A stretch of 64,000 nucleotides of DNA from Whitmania pigra (GCA_021613335.1 JAJTWR010000266.1:767501-831500); one strand, 5' to 3'; shown: positions 1-15,803, counted from the stretch's first letter. Made by a program: numbers and translations. Notes: generated by a model from the letters alone, not told the origin.

Positions 1-42
1 ATGTAATACCGCCTGTCCATTTTAGTGGGTACACTTGATGCA

Positions 43-60
43 CCCCCCCCCCCCCCCCCC
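43..60 (+). repeat. Poly-C run
   Basis: An 18-base C homopolymer. Its length is probably unreliable in assembly. No gene adjoins it. Confidence 0.95.
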
Positions 61-249
61 ATGCCATGGAAATGTATCCCGCCACGGTGTAAGATCAAAG
101 GGGTTTAGGGACACCCCAAATTTGTAATCTCACAATTTGTAGTTTCAGGGGCATCGTGTTTATTATTGGTCAATGCTGTTTGCATCAGGCTATTGGAGGT
201 CAATTAACCGCCTGAATAAATGGGTTCATGAGCGCCAAAACCACTCGTT

Positions 250-337
250 CGTCATCGTCGTCGTCGTCATCGTCGTCGTCGTCATCGTCGTCGTCGTCAT
301 CGTCGTCGTCGTCATCATCGTCGTCGTCATCGTCGTA
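250..337 (+). repeat. (CGT/CAT)n trinucleotide array
   Basis: Alternating CGT and CAT triplets. The open frame across it is all Val/Ile and is a repeat translation, not a gene. A related ATC/CGT tract follows at about 439-528. Confidence 0.95.
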
Positions 338-438
338 GCGTCATCGCGTGATGGCAAAATAGCGGCTGAGAAGTTTGAAGATGGCACCTGGGTCTCTTTG
401 TGCTACCACGTGCTGCATTTAATTGTTTCGCAATCTCT

Positions 439-528
439 AATCATCATCATCGTCATCATCATCATCATCATCATCATCATCACCATCATCATCGTCATTA
501 GATGTCGTCCTTGACGTCATCGTCATCA
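439..528 (+). repeat. (ATC)n array
   Basis: ATC triplets with CGT interruptions, the same family as the tract just upstream. Confidence 0.9.
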
Positions 529-540
529 TAAGTTATAAGT

Positions 541-1320
541 TAACTTAAGTTTTAAGTTAATTATACTCTTGATTATTGTTAATTGTAATTAATCCTATTT
601 TAATATGATAATAATTATTTATACTTAATAGATAAATAATTAGTTGAAAAAATAATAATAACGTCATAAATTTTTAATAATAAAATAAATTTAATACGTA
701 ATTAATAATTATAATAAATACTAAATAATAATAATAATAATAAATTTAGTAATTAATTAATTAGCAATCAATTCGTTTTAATCATTAGCAACGAGCCTAG
801 CAACCGGCCCGCCTCAACCAATCAGAACGAAAAATCATTATTATCATCATCAATAGCATTGAACCTAATCCATAATTACAACCCCATAATTATAATGATC
901 ATAATTTTTCTCTCACCGATAATTACTCTGTACTTCCGCACTAGGTGTCTCTTACTCATCATCATCGTCATCGACATCTTCATCTTCTAGTAGAAATCTC
1001 TCAATGGTCTGTCTTCCTAAGCTGCAAACAATCTGTGACTATACCTGCTCCTCGGGCACAATGTTTGTACCCTGTGCACCTCACAACCCACCTAAACTAT
1101 TGAGGTCTAATTGTTGTTATTTTCCAAGCCCCCAGCGTAATAGTTAGAAAATTTCGTACTATAATAAAACCGAAATCATCACTTCAAAGTCATCTCATTT
1201 GACTCTAGTTTGGGGCAAATACCCCCCCCCTCAAAAAAAAAAACTCCCCAAGGCAGATCTCGACCCCTGTTCGGGAGAGCGGCAAAGCGCAGACGATGAT
1301 CGCGTCGTTTACTTTTGTTT
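541..1320. other. AT-rich stretch without recognised gene
   Basis: Very AT-rich from 541 to about 770, then mixed sequence with short C and A runs near 1220. No open frame of note and no splice-flanked coding segment was seen. Confidence 0.6.
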
Positions 1321-1334
1321 TTGTTTCCCCTTTT

Positions 1335-1470
1335 TTCCTGTCACGTGTTTCCGCATACAAGGTCACGTGAACTGAACCGCATCACGTGATGTCAACATGG
1401 CGGAGACGATTGATTGAAGGCTCGTTAAGAGGCTAGGACGCCATCTTGAAATGCATGGTGCATTTGCATC
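1335..1470. promoter_or_regulatory. Promoter-like motif cluster: three CACGTG boxes, YY1-like sites, octamer
   Basis: Three palindromic CACGTG E-boxes start at 1342, 1364 and 1383; the last two sit in TCACGTGA, the MITF/TFE (CLEAR) core. Spacing of 22 and 19 bp places them near the same DNA face. A GGCGG-containing YY1-like site follows at about 1396, CCATCTTG at 1441 (the reverse YY1 form), and the octamer ATTTGCAT at about 1462. Such combinations mark core promoters of broadly expressed animal genes. The only ATG in good context, at 1397, opens a six-codon frame, so any gene driven from here has no recognised coding exon in this window. Confidence 0.4.
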
Positions 1471-1595
1471 TCATTCACGACATTCGATCCAAGTAATTCA
1501 TTGGTTTGTGGTGTGTGATTGTTTTGAATTTTTTAAGGCAATTTATTCAACTGTAATTCAAGAAGCAGGATAAACGCTTCCAGCATCATCTAATC

Positions 1596-1833
1596 ATCCA
1601 TCAGTCTATCCATCCATTAGTCTATCCATCCATCAGTCTAACCATCCAGCAGTCTAACCATCCATCAGTCTATCCATCCGTCCGTCATGCATCCATCCAC
1701 TTATTCATCCATCCATTTGTCCATCCATTCATTCATCCACCCATCCATCAATCAATCAATCCATCTATATATCCATGTATATCTTCATATATATATATAT
1801 ATTCATCCATCTATCCATCCATCCATCCATCCT
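1596..1833 (+). repeat. (ATCC)n tetranucleotide array, degenerate
   Basis: ATCC repeats with many substitutions and a short (AT)n stretch near 1785-1800. Non-coding. Confidence 0.95.
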
Positions 1834-1960
1834 TAAGTAAAGATCTGGATGCTAATCTTTCCTCTCAAGCATAATAAGCATCAGACATGCGCAGTGAGAT
1901 ACCTTTGACTAATTGCACAAGACGCCTTATATTATAAAATGCTTGTGAAGACTATAAGCA

Positions 1961-1967
1961 ATTATTA

Positions 1968-2036
<69 letters not shown>

Positions 2037-2062
2037 TATTATTATTATTATTATTATTATTA

Positions 2063-2133
<71 letters not shown>
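1961..2133 (+). repeat. (ATT)n array
   Basis: About 173 bp of ATT with one-base phase slips that switch the Tyr/Ile/Leu readings of the open frames across it. Confidence 0.97.
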
Positions 2134-2486
2134 CCCGGCATCATCTGTTGGACTGAATTTAGTACAATGTGCTTTCATGATTGACGATACTTAAATATAA
2201 AAATTTTAAAAAATGATGCAATGACTTTTTCGGTGCTAAAATTCTGTATTATTATTGTTACTATTATTATTAATTTATTTATTATCATCCTTAATTTATT
2301 ATTTATTGTTATTATTGTTATCGGGTAATTAGGATAATTATGAAAGTTAATGCGATTTTTTTTTTCAGAATTAAATGTTCGATTTTGAGAATCTGTCGTC
2401 ATAATTGGGACATTAATCATATCCTAATTGTCCTCGTTAAGGTAGTTACTTATCTCTGCGATCAAATTGTGCTTGCGAGATGCATG

Positions 2487-2725
2487 AAATCTATCCGTCC
2501 ATCCATCCATCCGTCCGTCCGTCCGTCCGTCCGTTCATCCATCCATCCATCCGTCCATCCATCCATCCATCCATCCATCCATCCATCCATCCATCCATCC
2601 ATCCATCTATCCATCCATCCATCCATCCATCCATCCATCCATCCATCCATCCAGCCATCCATCCATCTAATCATCCATCCATCTATCCATCCATTCATCC
2701 AACCACCCATCCATCCTTCTATTTA
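2487..2725 (+). repeat. (ATCC/GTCC)n array
   Basis: ATCC repeats with GTCC variants at the 5' end. Frames read Ile-His-Pro-Ser, or Trp-Met-Asp-Gly on the other strand, which are typical repeat translations. Confidence 0.97.
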
Positions 2726-3044
2726 AACATTTATCAATCCATTAACCACAATAACCCAAAACCCAACACTACCCTCGTCAGGTGCGATGCCAATCCATCT
2801 TCGGGTCCACCCATTCAACCACCCAGGTACCCTTCCATTTGCTGACCTCCCCTCGACTCGGTTCGTTTATTTCTTCTTAATTAAGTACTCCGCATCACTC
2901 CATCTCTCATTCCGGTGAACTCACGTGCACACGCGCGCCCAGAGCACTCAGCAGCACACATCCCTTAAGAATCAGACGAAGGAAGAACCAATTAGGATTG
3001 TTGATTCGAAATCCTCTTCTGAATTCCAAGTATAACATCAAGCA

Positions 3045-3344
3045 ATGGCCATTAAGTTCTCGCCGGGTAGAGACTACGAATTGCCATCGAAAACTTACGC
3101 TGGTGATAGCGTCGGCGACTCCGGTTCTGTAGCCGTTGTAGTAGCGACTGCAGCCGTTGTAGTAGCGACAGTAGCTGCTGCAGTAGCGACAGTAGCTGCT
3201 GCAGTAGCGACAGCAAGACTACTACAAGCAAAAGAGCTAAAAACAAAAAGACTGAGTGGAATTAAAAAAATTAAAAGAAACAAAAATCTTAAAAAGATTC
3301 GAGCAAATGGCTCGCTTGTCCAGTCCTCCAAGCGGCCATATTAG
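3045..3344 (+). CDS. Unassigned 99-codon open frame containing a 21-bp minisatellite
   Basis: The frame starts at an ATG in good context (caagcaATGGCC) after about 100 bp of repeat-free sequence. It encodes about 30 ordinary residues, then an Ala/Val-rich block from a roughly 21-bp tandem repeat (about 3130-3210), then a Lys/Arg-rich tail resembling a nuclear localisation signal. I recognise no family. The opposite strand is open across the repeat too, as expected from a repeat without stop codons, so coding is unproven. It could be a short expressed gene, a first exon or a chance frame. Confidence 0.2.
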   Translation: MAIKFSPGRDYELPSKTYAGDSVGDSGSVAVVVATAAVVVATVAAAVATVAAAVATARLLQAKELKTKRLSGIKKIKRNKNLKKIRANGSLVQSSKRPY

Positions 3345-3429
3345 AGTCAGAACATTCCCTTGTAATCGGATATGTGTCCGTCCGCGTGGACCAATTACCG
3401 GGCATGTCTGGGGGAGTGCTCGGCAAAAA

Positions 3430-3532
3430 ATAATAACAATAATAATAATAAGAAATAATATTAATAATAATAATGATGATGATAATAATAATGATGATGA
3501 TGATAATAATAATGATAATAATAATAAAATAA

Positions 3533-3589
<57 letters not shown>

Positions 3590-3616
3590 AATAATAATAA
3601 TATAATAATAATAATA

Positions 3617-3706
<90 letters not shown>
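3430..3706 (+). repeat. (AAT)n array with ATG/ACT variants
   Basis: About 275 bp of AAT with several one-base phase slips. It runs straight into the GAA tract. Confidence 0.97.
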
Positions 3707-3708
<2 letters not shown>

Positions 3709-3775
3709 GAAGAAGAAGAAGAAGAAGAAGAGAAGAAGTAGAAGAAGAATAAGAAGATGAGGAAGAAGAAGAAGA
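3707..3775 (+). repeat. (GAA)n purine-rich tract
   Basis: GAA/AGA triplets, almost all purine on the plus strand. Such tracts can form triplex DNA. Confidence 0.95.
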
Positions 3776-4275
3776 TAATCTCCCATGATATTAACAGAGG
3801 ATATCTTATCTTCGTTTTGTCTCGTTAAGAGCCAAAAATTGCGGTCACCGTACATCAAGAGCGATTTGATTAAAAACTTATAATTTTTCTGACTTCAATT
3901 TTTAATGTTTGACAACAAAAAAAAGGAATAAATTAACAAGCAAATACAACAGAAATTAGTGACCGTGTTATAACTGACGTGTGATGAGTTAATTTAGTAT
4001 TTATTTAATTAATTATTTAACAAATAAATTAAATTATTTAGAAGCTCGTCGTAGGAAAGTTATTCTTTTCGACATTGTTATTAATTCTTAAATTTTCTTT
4101 ATTCATTTAAAATGATTAATTAGTAATTACTTGCCATCAATTATTATTCATTATTATCGTCAACATGTTTTTTTAGATTTTTGTAAAAAAAATCATGCAA
4201 TAAAAAATTATGCAAAATTATTAAAATGAATAAAGACGTAATTAATTATTATTATATTTATATTCTATTATAGAC

Positions 4276-4313
4276 TAATAATAATAATAATATAATAATA
4301 ATAATAATAATAA

Positions 4314-4362
<49 letters not shown>

Positions 4363-4380
4363 GTAGTAGTAGTAGTAGTA
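4276..4380 (+). repeat. (AAT)n then (AGT)n compound array
   Basis: An AAT array changes to AGT at about 4362. Confidence 0.97.
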
Positions 4381-5916
4381 TTAAAAAAACGATAACAAAA
4401 TTAAATGTTAAATCATTGCAAAGGCAAACATTCTAGCAGAACGACTTAGTAATAATTTTCCAGTCATAAATTCTCCCAAACTGGAACCGTAGTCTGGAAA
4501 AGTCATGGAGGCATTCTCATCACGTACGTCGATTATTTCCTCAGTTTTTTTTCCCTGCAATTCCTTTTCTGCTTTTCCAGTTGCTATTACATCAGTCCTC
4601 ATGTCGTATCGTGTCAGGCTGATTTTCAATTATATAGCGCTAAATATTTACTAAAACTCGCATTACTAATGACACGGATTAGAGCTTGGTTTGCCGACCC
4701 GGTTAAATTCATAATCTTCGACCGCTATAAATAGCCAAGTGATTATTCTGCCTAAGTGACACTGGATACTCTTTAAGGGTAGTTGAGGATAAAGGGACCA
4801 TCTATTTATTGCACAGGTCGGCACCCGGATGGAGGTACGGGTTAGGGAAAAAACGTGTGGAAGGCGTGTGGAAAATGTCCTTAAAAGTATCCAATAAAGA
4901 ATAAAAGAAGATGATTTAGCCTCGATATTGATAAGAGACTTGCCTTAGCGGCAAATGGATCTTTATCTTCCGCAGCCAAATTGAGCGAGATATGCGTCCA
5001 CTTAGCCGGCGTTACGAGGCTGCAATCTGTTATAAGGAAATATGACGACACGAGGATTTATAGACCTGACAGTTTCTAATGCGATCCAGGCAGGTTATGG
5101 TACCCTCATGGCGTCTTAGACCACGATATCAAATTTGAAAACAAGCGTGAAGGATGGCCTCGGTGATTTCGAGATACATTGTGAGGTGTTGGCTGTAATA
5201 TGTTTCTGGAATAAAACATGCTGGCAAGTCATCAGTTTTTGTCTCGTTTTATTTTCCAGGACCGAGAAGATTGGAAGACTCAAAGTGATCTGGCGTAATC
5301 CAAGTTACAAATTTTCCTGTCGTTATTTATGAACCAAATTAAATTAAATTAAAGTTCAAAGTTCACTACATCCTAAAGTTCTCAAACAGTTCAATCGAGA
5401 CAAATTTTTCTATCCATCATTGTCATCTCAACGATCAATGCATCTAAAGGCTTTTGAAAAAATGAATCCAGAAAAGCAATCAACCAAAAAAAAATGGCAA
5501 AAATGACTTCAGTCTCACTAATGGCAACCTAAAGGGAATCGCAAGACTTAATGGTTCGTCTGCTTCAAAGTACAAGGAAAGGGAAAGAAAAAGCGGGTCT
5601 CTTAAAATTCTAAATTCATCCGGATTCGCATTTTCCAGCTGGAAAGAAAGATGGAGCATGGAGCAAGATGACCTTACTATCGACAGCTTGAAATTATTAT
5701 TATTTATAAAAAGAATAAGCATGCTTCCCTACAATTATCATAATAAATATATTATTACTAATTATTAATAGCAGTACTGAGCGACCCTGACGCATGTAGC
5801 GCTATATAAATAAACATAATATTATAACAAAATTGCAAGTAATAAATGATGCCATTTCTACAATTATCCTAATAGTTATATTACTATTACTACTACTACT
5901 ACTAAAAATAATTACA

Positions 5917-5919
<3 letters not shown>
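4381..5919. other. Mixed unique sequence, no recognised gene
   Basis: Moderate-GC, repeat-poor sequence with only short open frames and no recognised domain. A GC-flanked TATAAATAG lies at 4726-4734 and could be a core promoter on the plus strand, but no coding exon follows it. Part of a dispersed TATAGCGC repeat lies at about 5776-5812. Confidence 0.45.
5776..5812 (-). repeat. Dispersed TATAGCGC-family repeat, copy 1
   Basis: Read on the minus strand this shares TATAGCGC, GCGTCAGG and GCTCA, in that order, with the copy near 51.8 kb; it is also related to the copy near 41.9 kb. A short interspersed or foldback element is likely. No ends or target duplications were found. Confidence 0.45.
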
Positions 5920-5981
<62 letters not shown>

Positions 5982-5996
5982 TAATAATAATAACAA
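5920..5996 (+). repeat. (AAT)n array
   Basis: About 77 bp of AAT/AAC triplets. Confidence 0.97.
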
Positions 5997-7322
5997 ATTG
6001 CAAGTCGTGATAAATAAGTTTGCCGGCGACAGGAGCGTCCAGTCGCTGCGTGCGGTAAGTGCCGCAAGCATCTGCCGAGGAGCGGTTTAAAAAGAAACAT
6101 AAGCGAAGCGGACACCGCTAACGACCGACCATCCGGCTAATTGATGATGCCATCTGATATCACATAAACGTAGGTCACGCGCTGACCGGCTATAGATCTA
6201 TTAAGGTCGAGCTTATTCCTGTCCACTTTCCTCTTTCTGTCTATTTGCCGTCTTATCGTAGTAGTTGGACGATAATTGGAAGTCTCAATCATTCACCTTC
6301 CTTCCCCCCTCTTCTACCCACCCATTTCCCCCCTTCTTCGTCGTCTTACTACTGTTCTTCGACGGCGGTCATCGGGGCGGGGGATTGTGACCTACTTTGT
6401 TTTGTTTTCGTCAGGATCCTGAACTGTGTAATTACGCCTTTAATTACAAGCTGATGAGCTGAAGAGCTCTTTCTGTGTCCGACGCGGCGGACAAAATCTC
6501 GACACGTTGAATTAATCATTTACTTCAACGACGTCAACGATACCGGACGAGCGGTTAACAGGACGGAGACCAGAAAGCAAAAGGTTCGTTTGAAATTAGA
6601 GACTTGTCGAGACCCGGCAAATGGGATTGAATTTCTTTCCACGTACTGGAACGTACGAGTTAAAAATCTGTTACGTCCACTCCAACTGGAAGACTATCTG
6701 CTAAATAGCCAGTCGTCCATCTCAATTAGATGGGAGCAGATTGGAGGACGCGCATGCTAAAGGAGTCTATCTAAAACCTATTCGTCTGACGTGGCTAGTT
6801 CGTTCCAAAGCGGTTTTATGTCCGGAGAGCACGCAAATCCACGGCAATTCGAGACCACTCAAATCTTGGCGGGTTCTAAATTAGGAATTGATAGCCCCGG
6901 GGCCGACCCTCGGCTCAAACCTCGAAGTCATGAGACCGGTTCGGTGTGACGAACTCTGGTTGGATTTAAAAAAAAAAAATCCCGACCATCCGTCTTCATT
7001 TCCGCGCTAACGACGCTCGTCAGGGCGATCGCTTCCTTTAAAATTCCGCAGAACAACAGCAACAAAAAACAAAATAACCACGACCGGAGGAGAATAAAAT
7101 CGTGCAGAATTTTAAACGAGTATCGTTGGAAGCATCGATTGCGATGTCTTTCGATTCTGCTCTCAGTCGTCGTCGTCGTCATCGTCGTTGTAATTAGTGC
7201 ATTTAACGTAATGATCTTCCAACTCGACACCCAGTCACGAATCCGTATCGGAGGCATTTCCGAATAAAAAAAAGAAAGACTTGTTTGAAATACTTCATTA
7301 AATTCATTAGATTGTTGCTCTT
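5997..7322. other. Unique sequence, no recognised gene
   Basis: Normal-complexity sequence with moderate GC. Open frames are short and overlap on both strands without a recognisable domain. A short CGT tract lies near 7165-7190. Confidence 0.5.
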
Positions 7323-7347
7323 TAATAATAACAACAACAACAACAAC

Positions 7348-7388
<41 letters not shown>

Positions 7389-7420
7389 CAACAACAACAA
7401 TAATAATAACAATAATAGTT
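7323..7420 (+). repeat. (AAC)n/(AAT)n compound array
   Basis: AAC triplets flank a central AAT block. Confidence 0.95.
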
Positions 7421-7684
7421 CTAGCAATTTATCTCGGCCAAAAAAACCTGCTTGATCTCGGATGAATACTCATGAGAATATTTTCGAATTAAACATTTTC
7501 AAAAACTTTTAAATTTATTTAAAACCTATTTTGACAAACACGTGGAAAAACTTTCAACTTTTCCTAAAAAAATTTAAACTTCATTCGCTAGGCTCCAGAA
7601 TCTCTTATACTGCCACCTTGCAAACACTCGTGAAACCTAAGCAAACGCCATCTAGCGAACAAATCACAATCGTCAAAAATAACT

Positions 7685-7690
7685 TTTATT
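7685..7690 (-). terminator. Candidate polyadenylation signal AATAAA for the UBAN-domain gene
   Basis: AATAAA on the minus strand about 250 bp downstream of the stop codon at 7940-7942. It is the first canonical signal I see after the stop. Confidence 0.4.
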
Positions 7691-7939
7691 CCATAATTTA
7701 ACACGTGCGAATTGATGATATGAAACAATGATTTTATAATTGGGAAAAATAAGATTACTAAATAATCTTAATGTTATTAAATAAGAAAATGCCATAAATA
7801 ACGGACAAGATTTTAAAGCGAGTGTAGACATCAATAAAGCATGCCACTCCAGAATGACTCCAATAAGTGAATAGTTTTTTTTGCAATGAAATTTTTTGCA
7901 ATCGGAATTCTGCCGCCGATCGCGAATCACCAATCGCTG

Positions 7940-11034
<3,095 letters not shown>

Positions 11035-11280
11035 GGCGCTCGAATTTGAAGTTTATTCGAAGTATTCCTATTTCTTCAGACTTTTCAAATAGTTTTATTC
11101 TCCTGCAAATTTCTTCCACGGATAAAATTTTTAGGTAACAAACGACGGTAGTTAAGTAATATCAGCAGCAGTTAAGTAATAACGGTAGTTAATTAATAAT
11201 AGTAGTTAACTATTCAAGAAATGTCGTTGCGTGTGTGAGCCTTGGCTGGCCTTATTTATAAGCTCGTCGGTAAATTCCAG

Positions 11281-11335
11281 GCACACACACACACACACGG
11301 ACACACACGCACACACGGACACACACGCACACTCT
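11281..11335 (+). repeat. (AC)n array
   Basis: AC dinucleotides with GGAC and GCAC interruptions. Confidence 0.95.
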
Positions 11336-11739
11336 GACGTAATAATGCAATTGATAGTAATTGTATCAGCATTAGTAATAATACTTAATAGTATATTATA
11401 TAATAGTAAATTAAAAATTAATAAATTAATAATTATTATTATTATTATTATAAAATATAATAATATTGTTCATGAACAATAGAAATTAATAATAACTAAA
11501 AAAAATAATAATCAAACAAAAATAATAATAATAATAATAAACAAATCAATCGAGAACGATGTTTTTTACTTATTTAATGAAGAAAATGAAATGTTTACCG
11601 ATTAAATAGATTTAAATTAATAAATAAATTTAATTTACTCATAATTTTCGTCGACGATTGAATCTCTACATTCACAACAGAGACTTTCAAGATTCTCCCC
11701 ACTTTTAGGTAATACGCTTCTCAAGAGAACGGATGAATG

Positions 11740-11747
11740 AATGAATG

Positions 11748-11778
<31 letters not shown>

Positions 11779-11876
11779 TCCATCCAAATCCATCCAAATC
11801 AATCCAAATCAATCCAAATCAATCCAAATCAATCCAAATCAATCCAAATCAATCCAAATCAATCAATCAATCAATT
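11740..11876 (+). repeat. AATC / AATCCAAATC tandem array
   Basis: Starts as GAAT and AATC tetramers, becomes an 8-9 bp unit AATCCAAATC, and ends again as AATC tetramers. Confidence 0.9.
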
Positions 11877-12180
11877 AATGAATAAATAAATTTTAAAAAA
11901 TAAGTAAGTCCGTTTGAATGGCTGAATAAATTGACGAAAGTTAGTTGTAATATTAATTAATTAATTACTTTAACTTTTAATAATCACGTTTATTATACAC
12001 TATTGTAATTAATTGGAAATTATAATTACCGTTTGTTGCGAATTATAATTATTACCACGTGCTAGGCATTGCTCGGGTAGAAGTAGAATGTGTAATGCAA
12101 AAATTTAGAATGATTATAAATCATAATTACTATACTCGCTTCGAATTATAATTATTAGTGTCACGTTCCTCCCTCGAAGC

Positions 12181-12296
12181 CCGTAACAGGTAGTAACAGG
12201 TGCTAATAAGTAGTAACATGTAGTAACATGTAGCAATAATCCTGTAACTAATAAGTTACTAATAAGGTACTAATAAGTAGTAACATGTAGTAACAG
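12181..12296 (+). repeat. Degenerate 10-bp AGTAACATGT tandem repeat
   Basis: Units AGTAACAGGT, AGTAACATGT and ACTAATAAGT recur with small changes. Confidence 0.75.
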
Positions 12297-13356
12297 GTAA
12301 ACCAGTCATCAAAACCATCATCAAAATCCTCCAACAGCTCTCGTCGGGTCCATACTTACAAGCGTTTGATCTGATTAGCAATTCTAACAAAATCTAGTAA
12401 AATATCATCCAATCCTAATAAATTCTGCTAAAATATCAGCCAATCGAAATTCACGGAAAAAGGTCAATGCACGCCTACCAGTTGATTGACCAAGTTGTCT
12501 TAAAAACATTAATCACTATTTTCAATTACCTCCAACTGGAGTTCAAGAATAACATTGGTTAACCAGCTTAAATAAATAATAATCGAAATCTAATGAAATG
12601 CTCTCTCGAGCCACAAATCATCCTATTAATATCGAATCTAGGAGACATGTCTGGTGGTCCAGAGACCCAGCCATGACAATTAGAGCTATAATTACTGTGT
12701 TTAATTAAATTAATTTTTATCATCATTGATCATGACAAAATCCAAATCCATAAAAATCCATCCAAATCCATCAAAATCCAACCAAAACAATCCAAATCCA
12801 TCCAAATCAATCGATTTATTCAATGTATTGATTATTATTTTTATTTTTTCAAATTTATTCAAATCGAGTTTTACCACACGAGGACAACAATGACTCGCCT
12901 GATGTGATCGACGATCAGAAAACACGAAATATCGTGAATAGCACGATTTCTTAGAACTTCTAACAACTAACAATTTCAAGAAGGATAAATTGGGTAATTT
13001 TTAGAGGTTATTTTATTTTCCGACAGATTGAGAAGTGCGTTCAATAAGTAACGTGATCAGTCGATCCACCCAATGGAATCGTGTCGGTTTGCAAATGTAC
13101 GGAAGAAGGGTATCGAACAAAAAAAAAGTCATGCCATCCATTCAAGATTTCCTAAAAATATATAACAAAAAAATTTCCCTAAACATTGTCACCACGATTA
13201 TAAAATTACGTAATGAATTTAGTATCTTCATGGTGAATGTTTTTCTGGCTCCAGCGTTTTGGGAAAATGTAACAAATTTTATCTGAAGATGTTGAAAGGA
13301 GATCAAATCTGCAGTACGTCTTTCAAAAAAGGTGCTATAGAAATCAAGAAAAGGAA

Positions 13357-13359
<3 letters not shown>

Positions 13360-13393
<34 letters not shown>

Positions 13394-13401
13394 TAATAAT
13401 A

Positions 13402-13488
<87 letters not shown>

Positions 13489-13511
13489 TAATAATAATAC
13501 TAATAATAATG

Positions 13512-13544
<33 letters not shown>

Positions 13545-13546
13545 GC
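13360..13546 (+). repeat. (AAT)n array
   Basis: AAT triplets with several ATA phase slips; about 187 bp. Confidence 0.97.
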
Positions 13547-13783
13547 AATAAAAATGACGATGATAATTTTAATATTCTTTATTGAAAGTTTGTTGAACGA
13601 TTTGGTAAAAAAAACGAAAATTATTTTATTGACGCACACAATACGTAACCTGGGCCTCATGTTGTATACTGCTGATGGCATTGTGTAGATATTCACAACA
13701 ACAAAGACAATGACAATGACGAGGGTATTGTCAATTATGTTATAATTACCAAAACAACAATATAAATTATTATATAATAATAA

Positions 13784-13850
13784 TTAATGTTTATTTATAA
13801 TAATAAACATTAAGTAATTATTATTTATAATAATAAACATTAAGTAATTA
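13784..13850. repeat. Inverted repeat plus perfect 30-bp direct duplication
   Basis: TTAATGTTTATT (13784-13795) pairs with AATAAACATTAA (13802-13813) across a 6-base loop. The 30-bp block 13791-13820 is repeated exactly at 13821-13850. Confidence 0.85.
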
Positions 13851-14449
13851 TTATTAATTAATTATTATTAAAATTATTATTAAAAAGTCATCATCAACAT
13901 AACTTATTATTCCGATTAATATTATTATTACCAATACTTTTTCTAAGCTTTTTATTTATTTATTTTTTTATATTTGCACTGCAATAACTGAACTAACCAA
14001 TAGGATTAAAGTCCCATATATTTACGTAAACAACAACAACAACAACAACAGTAACCTGCCCAAGTTCTTAGAAATGTCATTGTTATTGTTAATGATAGTC
14101 ATTGTTGATGTTATTATTATTGTTATTATTACTATTATTGTCATTGTTAATGTTATTATTATTATTGTTGTTGTCATTGTTATTGTTACAGCTTTAGGGC
14201 ATCCCAAAGAATGACGTCAGTACTCTGAATGTCCGTATGCGCTGTAATAAACCTAAATATTCGATGACTTTGTATGACGTATTGAGGTCTGGGAATTTAA
14301 TGATAACAGAATGTGGGCGTAATGAATGTGTTGTGTTTGTCATTATCATATCATCATTATGGCGGCACATCATGGTAATTGTTATATCGTGCTATTAATC
14401 TACCATATACATTTGAATTAATAATGCTGAGCAGAAAATAATTAATGTA

Positions 14450-14560
<111 letters not shown>

Positions 14561-15530
14561 AATTAAGTAACCATCGTAACTTAATAGCATCCTAGATGAC
14601 ACAGATACATCCCCCCATGGCGGAACCGAAATAATTGCCAGCAAGGACAACTTTTAAAATTAATAAAATTAATAATATTAATAACAAATAATTACATTAG
14701 TTACAAACCAATAAAAAATAATTAAAATAATAATTACAAACTAATTATTAATTAATTATAATAATTATTAATAACGTAATTAATAATCGTAATTAATGTT
14801 ACTCAATAACATTACATTGTTAATAATTATTAATCAAAAACTTTACACTTCTAGGTGTTAATGAAACGATTTTGCAATTATCACAATGTTCTCTAATACA
14901 CTAATTAGTTGATTCGTCATCTCTGCGTCGGCAGACGAGATTTGAGCACTTGGAAAGAAGCGGGAAATTTAAGGGGCAAGGGCTGCTTTGGGTTGAAGAT
15001 GTGGTCAATTCATTGGCATACAATCATTCACACACAATCATTCACATACAATCATTCACACATAATCATTCACATACAATCATTCACAAACAATCATTCA
15101 AACACAATCATTCGCATACAATTAATTCATTCAATTACATATAATATGGGTGGTGAGGCACTATGTGAGATCATAATTATTGTAACATAATAATTATAGT
15201 AGTAGGCAAGGCGTGTTTTTTGCTTTCTTTCATTCATTCATTCATTAATTCATTCATTCATGTCACACAAATTGAACTGTCAGAGATGACGCAATTGGTT
15301 GATGTTCTAAATTGAATTATTTTTAAATTGAATTATTTTTAAATTGAATTTTTAAGTTTAATTCGTAAATTTCTTTTGAAGGTTTCACTGGAATTCACTT
15401 GAACAGGGCCAGTGCATGGTACTTTGCAAGCACGGTTCTCGGTGATTATTATTATTATAATATTATTATTATTAATTTTATTAAAAAAACTATTGCTATT
15501 ATTGTTACTGTTCATACTAAACTTAACTGC

Positions 15531-15531
<1 letters not shown>
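14561..15531. other. AT-rich sequence with 14-bp minisatellite
   Basis: AT-rich and without a recognised gene. A tandem repeat of about 14 bp, AATCATTCACATAC with variants, covers about 15020-15125. ATTC tetramers lie near 15228-15260. Confidence 0.6.
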
Positions 15532-15613
<82 letters not shown>

Positions 15614-15629
15614 ATTATTATTATTATTA

Positions 15630-15675
<46 letters not shown>

Positions 15676-15691
15676 GTTATTATTATTATTA

Positions 15692-15741
<50 letters not shown>

Positions 15742-15766
15742 TATTATTATTATATTATTATTATTA

Positions 15767-15803
<37 letters not shown>

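Larger units (their letters stand above)
11040..13355. other. AT-rich intergenic sequence with several minisatellites
   Basis: No gene recognised. It contains (AC)n at 11281-11335, an AATC-based array at 11740-11876, a degenerate AGTAACATGT repeat at about 12181-12296, and AATCC-rich stretches near 12735-12810. Confidence 0.6.

Noticed and set aside
2340..2845. Ile-His-Pro-Ser repeat protein
   Set aside because: Produced by the ATCC array; the same peptide appears at 55.2 kb and the reverse strand is open as well.
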